A stretch of DNA of 6,152 bases from an uncultured bacterium (GTDB lineage Bacteria; Cyanobacteriota; Vampirovibrionia; Gastranaerophilales; Gastranaerophilaceae), in the NCBI GenBank assembly GCA_945910925.1, contig CAMDZX010000109.1, positions 1 through 6,152 of the forward strand, read 5' to 3'. Made by a program: the position numbers and the translations under genes. Below the pieces are notes generated by a model that saw nothing but the letters and a program-made list of their open reading frames with translations, had not been told where the DNA came from and did not search any database. Shown in pieces: positions 5,755-6,152 of the stretch (within the stretch, counting starts at the first letter, position 1; each line of letters begins with the position of its first letter).

Positions 5755-5793
5755 AGGATAAATTTAAGGATAAATAAAGGATAAAAAGGATAA
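5755..5793. repeat. Four tandem AGGATAA motifs (iteron-like)
   Basis: AGGATAA starts at 5755, 5767, 5778 and 5787 (spacings 12, 11 and 9 bp) in an A/T-only context. An inverted copy (TTATCCT) lies at 5678-5684, and a further TTATCC lies at 5867-5872 on the + strand. The roughly one-turn spacing would put the motifs on one face of the helix, as in arrays bound by a replication or regulatory protein. TTATCC is also the first six bases of the DnaA-box consensus TTATCCACA, but the remaining three do not match, and no dnaA, dnaN or rep gene is in view. Confidence 0.45.
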
Positions 5794-5804
5794 TTTTTCT
5801 TGAA

Positions 5805-5963
5805 ATGTGGGAAAGGACTAAAATTCAAACGACATCAAAATTATCGCCACATTCCCTCTTTCAAATTTATCCGTCAGGTTATAGTAAACATTGGATTTCA
5901 GAGTTCGAGCAATTTTTTAAAAATATGCTAACCTCTAATGGAATTCGAACTTTGTCTCTATAA
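5805..5963 (+). CDS. Doubtful 52-residue open frame
   Basis: ATG at 5805 to TAA at 5961-5963, starting MWERTKIQTTSK and containing GYSKHWISEFEQFFKN, a plausible amphipathic aromatic helix. AAGGA lies at 5786-5790, 14 bases before the ATG, which is too far to be a good ribosome site. A rightward terminator follows 33 bases later (5996-6027). The minus strand of the same bases also has an open frame of 33 codons ending in Glu-Phe-stop (about 5920 down to 5818) without an ATG at its start, so openness alone is weak evidence. I recognise no family. Confidence 0.2.
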   Translation: MWERTKIQTTSKLSPHSLFQIYPSGYSKHWISEFEQFFKNMLTSNGIRTLSL

Positions 5964-5995
5964 ATTAACATGTAGAAGCAATGTCGTTAGCAATT

Positions 5996-6027
5996 AGTTT
6001 CATAATTTATTATTATGGAACTTTTTT
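5996..6027 (+). terminator. Rightward intrinsic terminator without an assigned gene
   Basis: AGTTTCATAAT (5996-6006) pairs with ATTATGGAACT (6012-6022), one T-G wobble, around the loop TTATT, and the T run extends from 6022 to 6027. It is AT-rich but has the right form. It implies a + strand transcript from within about 5640-5990, either a small RNA or the 52-codon frame. Confidence 0.5.
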
Positions 6028-6083
6028 AGTGGGAAAATTATTAAACTAAATGTTAGCAAATAATACTATATTTTTTTATAAGC

Positions 6084-6111
6084 TTATGAAAAAATAATTT
6101 TGTCATATAAT
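6084..6111 (+). promoter_or_regulatory. Promoter-like site reading toward the right edge
   Basis: TTATGA (6084-6089) and a perfect TATAAT (6106-6111) are 16 bp apart. The -35 matches only three of six positions. If real, it would serve a gene beginning beyond 6152; no start codon with a ribosome site is seen before the edge. Confidence 0.3.
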
Positions 6112-6152
6112 ATAAGAAAAATTTTGAAAAAGTAACAATTCTAATTCAGATT

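Larger units (their letters stand above)
5642..6152. other. 510-base gene-poor spacer
   Basis: No convincing gene is seen. The region holds the hairpin at 5658, the GGATAA cluster, two copies of CTAAAATTCAA (5698-5708 and 5818-5828, exactly 120 bp apart), the inverted pair AGTTCGA/TCGAACT (5902-5908, 5945-5951), three GTTAGCA motifs (5932-5926 on minus, 5986 and 6052 on plus), one terminator, and a promoter-like site at the right. The stretch 5705-5740 is clearly more G+C-rich than its surroundings, as if of different origin. Confidence 0.5.

Noticed and set aside
5755..5793. CRISPR array
   Set aside because: The repeats are 7 bases with 2-5 base gaps, far too short for CRISPR repeats and spacers, and no cas gene is present.
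5637..5828. Open minus-strand frame of 63 codons with a hydrophobic middle
   Set aside because: It needs a TTG start without a ribosome site, and its hydrophobic stretch (YPFYPLFIL) is just the translated GGATAA repeats.
4128..5951. tRNA-His 3' end as an integration site, with TTCGAA seen again at 5944
   Set aside because: Only TTCGAA recurs; no longer copy of the tRNA 3' end is found downstream, so no attachment-site pair is supported.

Overview
The window is AT-rich. It carries an OmpR-type response regulator of the cyanobacterial RpaB (plastid Ycf27) kind beside kdsB, a gene for Kdo activation and therefore for a lipopolysaccharide-type outer membrane. No photosynthesis gene is present, and the two large uncharacterised proteins are Lys/Asn/Ile-rich. 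Together this suggests a non-photosynthetic relative of the cyanobacteria (Melainabacteria/Vampirovibrionia, perhaps the gut Gastranaerophilales). That assignment is inference from the RpaB-like protein and the composition.

Layout. Bases 2-2278 are the 3' part of a very large soluble protein of unknown function that enters from beyond the left edge. After 58 bases comes kdsB (2337-3083). A 120-base spacer with a perfect inverted repeat over the kdsB stop codon, a promoter candidate and two 7-bp direct repeats in 11-bp phase leads to the rpaB-like gene (3205-3969), which ends at a strong intrinsic terminator (3990-4026). A self-contained tRNA-His(GTG) unit follows, with its own promoter, encoded CCA and terminator (4036-4187). 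The left two thirds therefore looks like ordinary chromosomal core.

From about 4236 the character changes. A short frame starts like peptidyl-tRNA hydrolase (MRIFIVGLGNP) and then breaks down, apparently a decayed pth remnant. Just beyond it begins a segment bounded by 18-base palindromes GGTGCAA-N4-TTGCACC: two copies on the left and one inverted copy on the right. The segment contains one minus-strand gene (4454-5515) for a 353-residue protein with an HEGIH zinc-protease motif and a downstream Glu, and that gene has its own promoter. The inverted copies share further outer matches (CTTAGT at equal distance), so 4312-5641 may be a small mobile or inserted cassette, although no transposase or target duplication is visible.

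The last 510 bases hold no convincing gene. They carry a hairpin, a dense cluster of GGATAA/TTATCC motifs, a repeated CTAAAATTCAA sequence, a doubtful 52-codon frame, a good rightward terminator with no assigned transcript (5996-6027), and a promoter-like site near the right edge. KdsB and RpaB belong to envelope synthesis and stress or light-type signalling in their families; nothing in the sequence shows that they or the metalloprotease act together.
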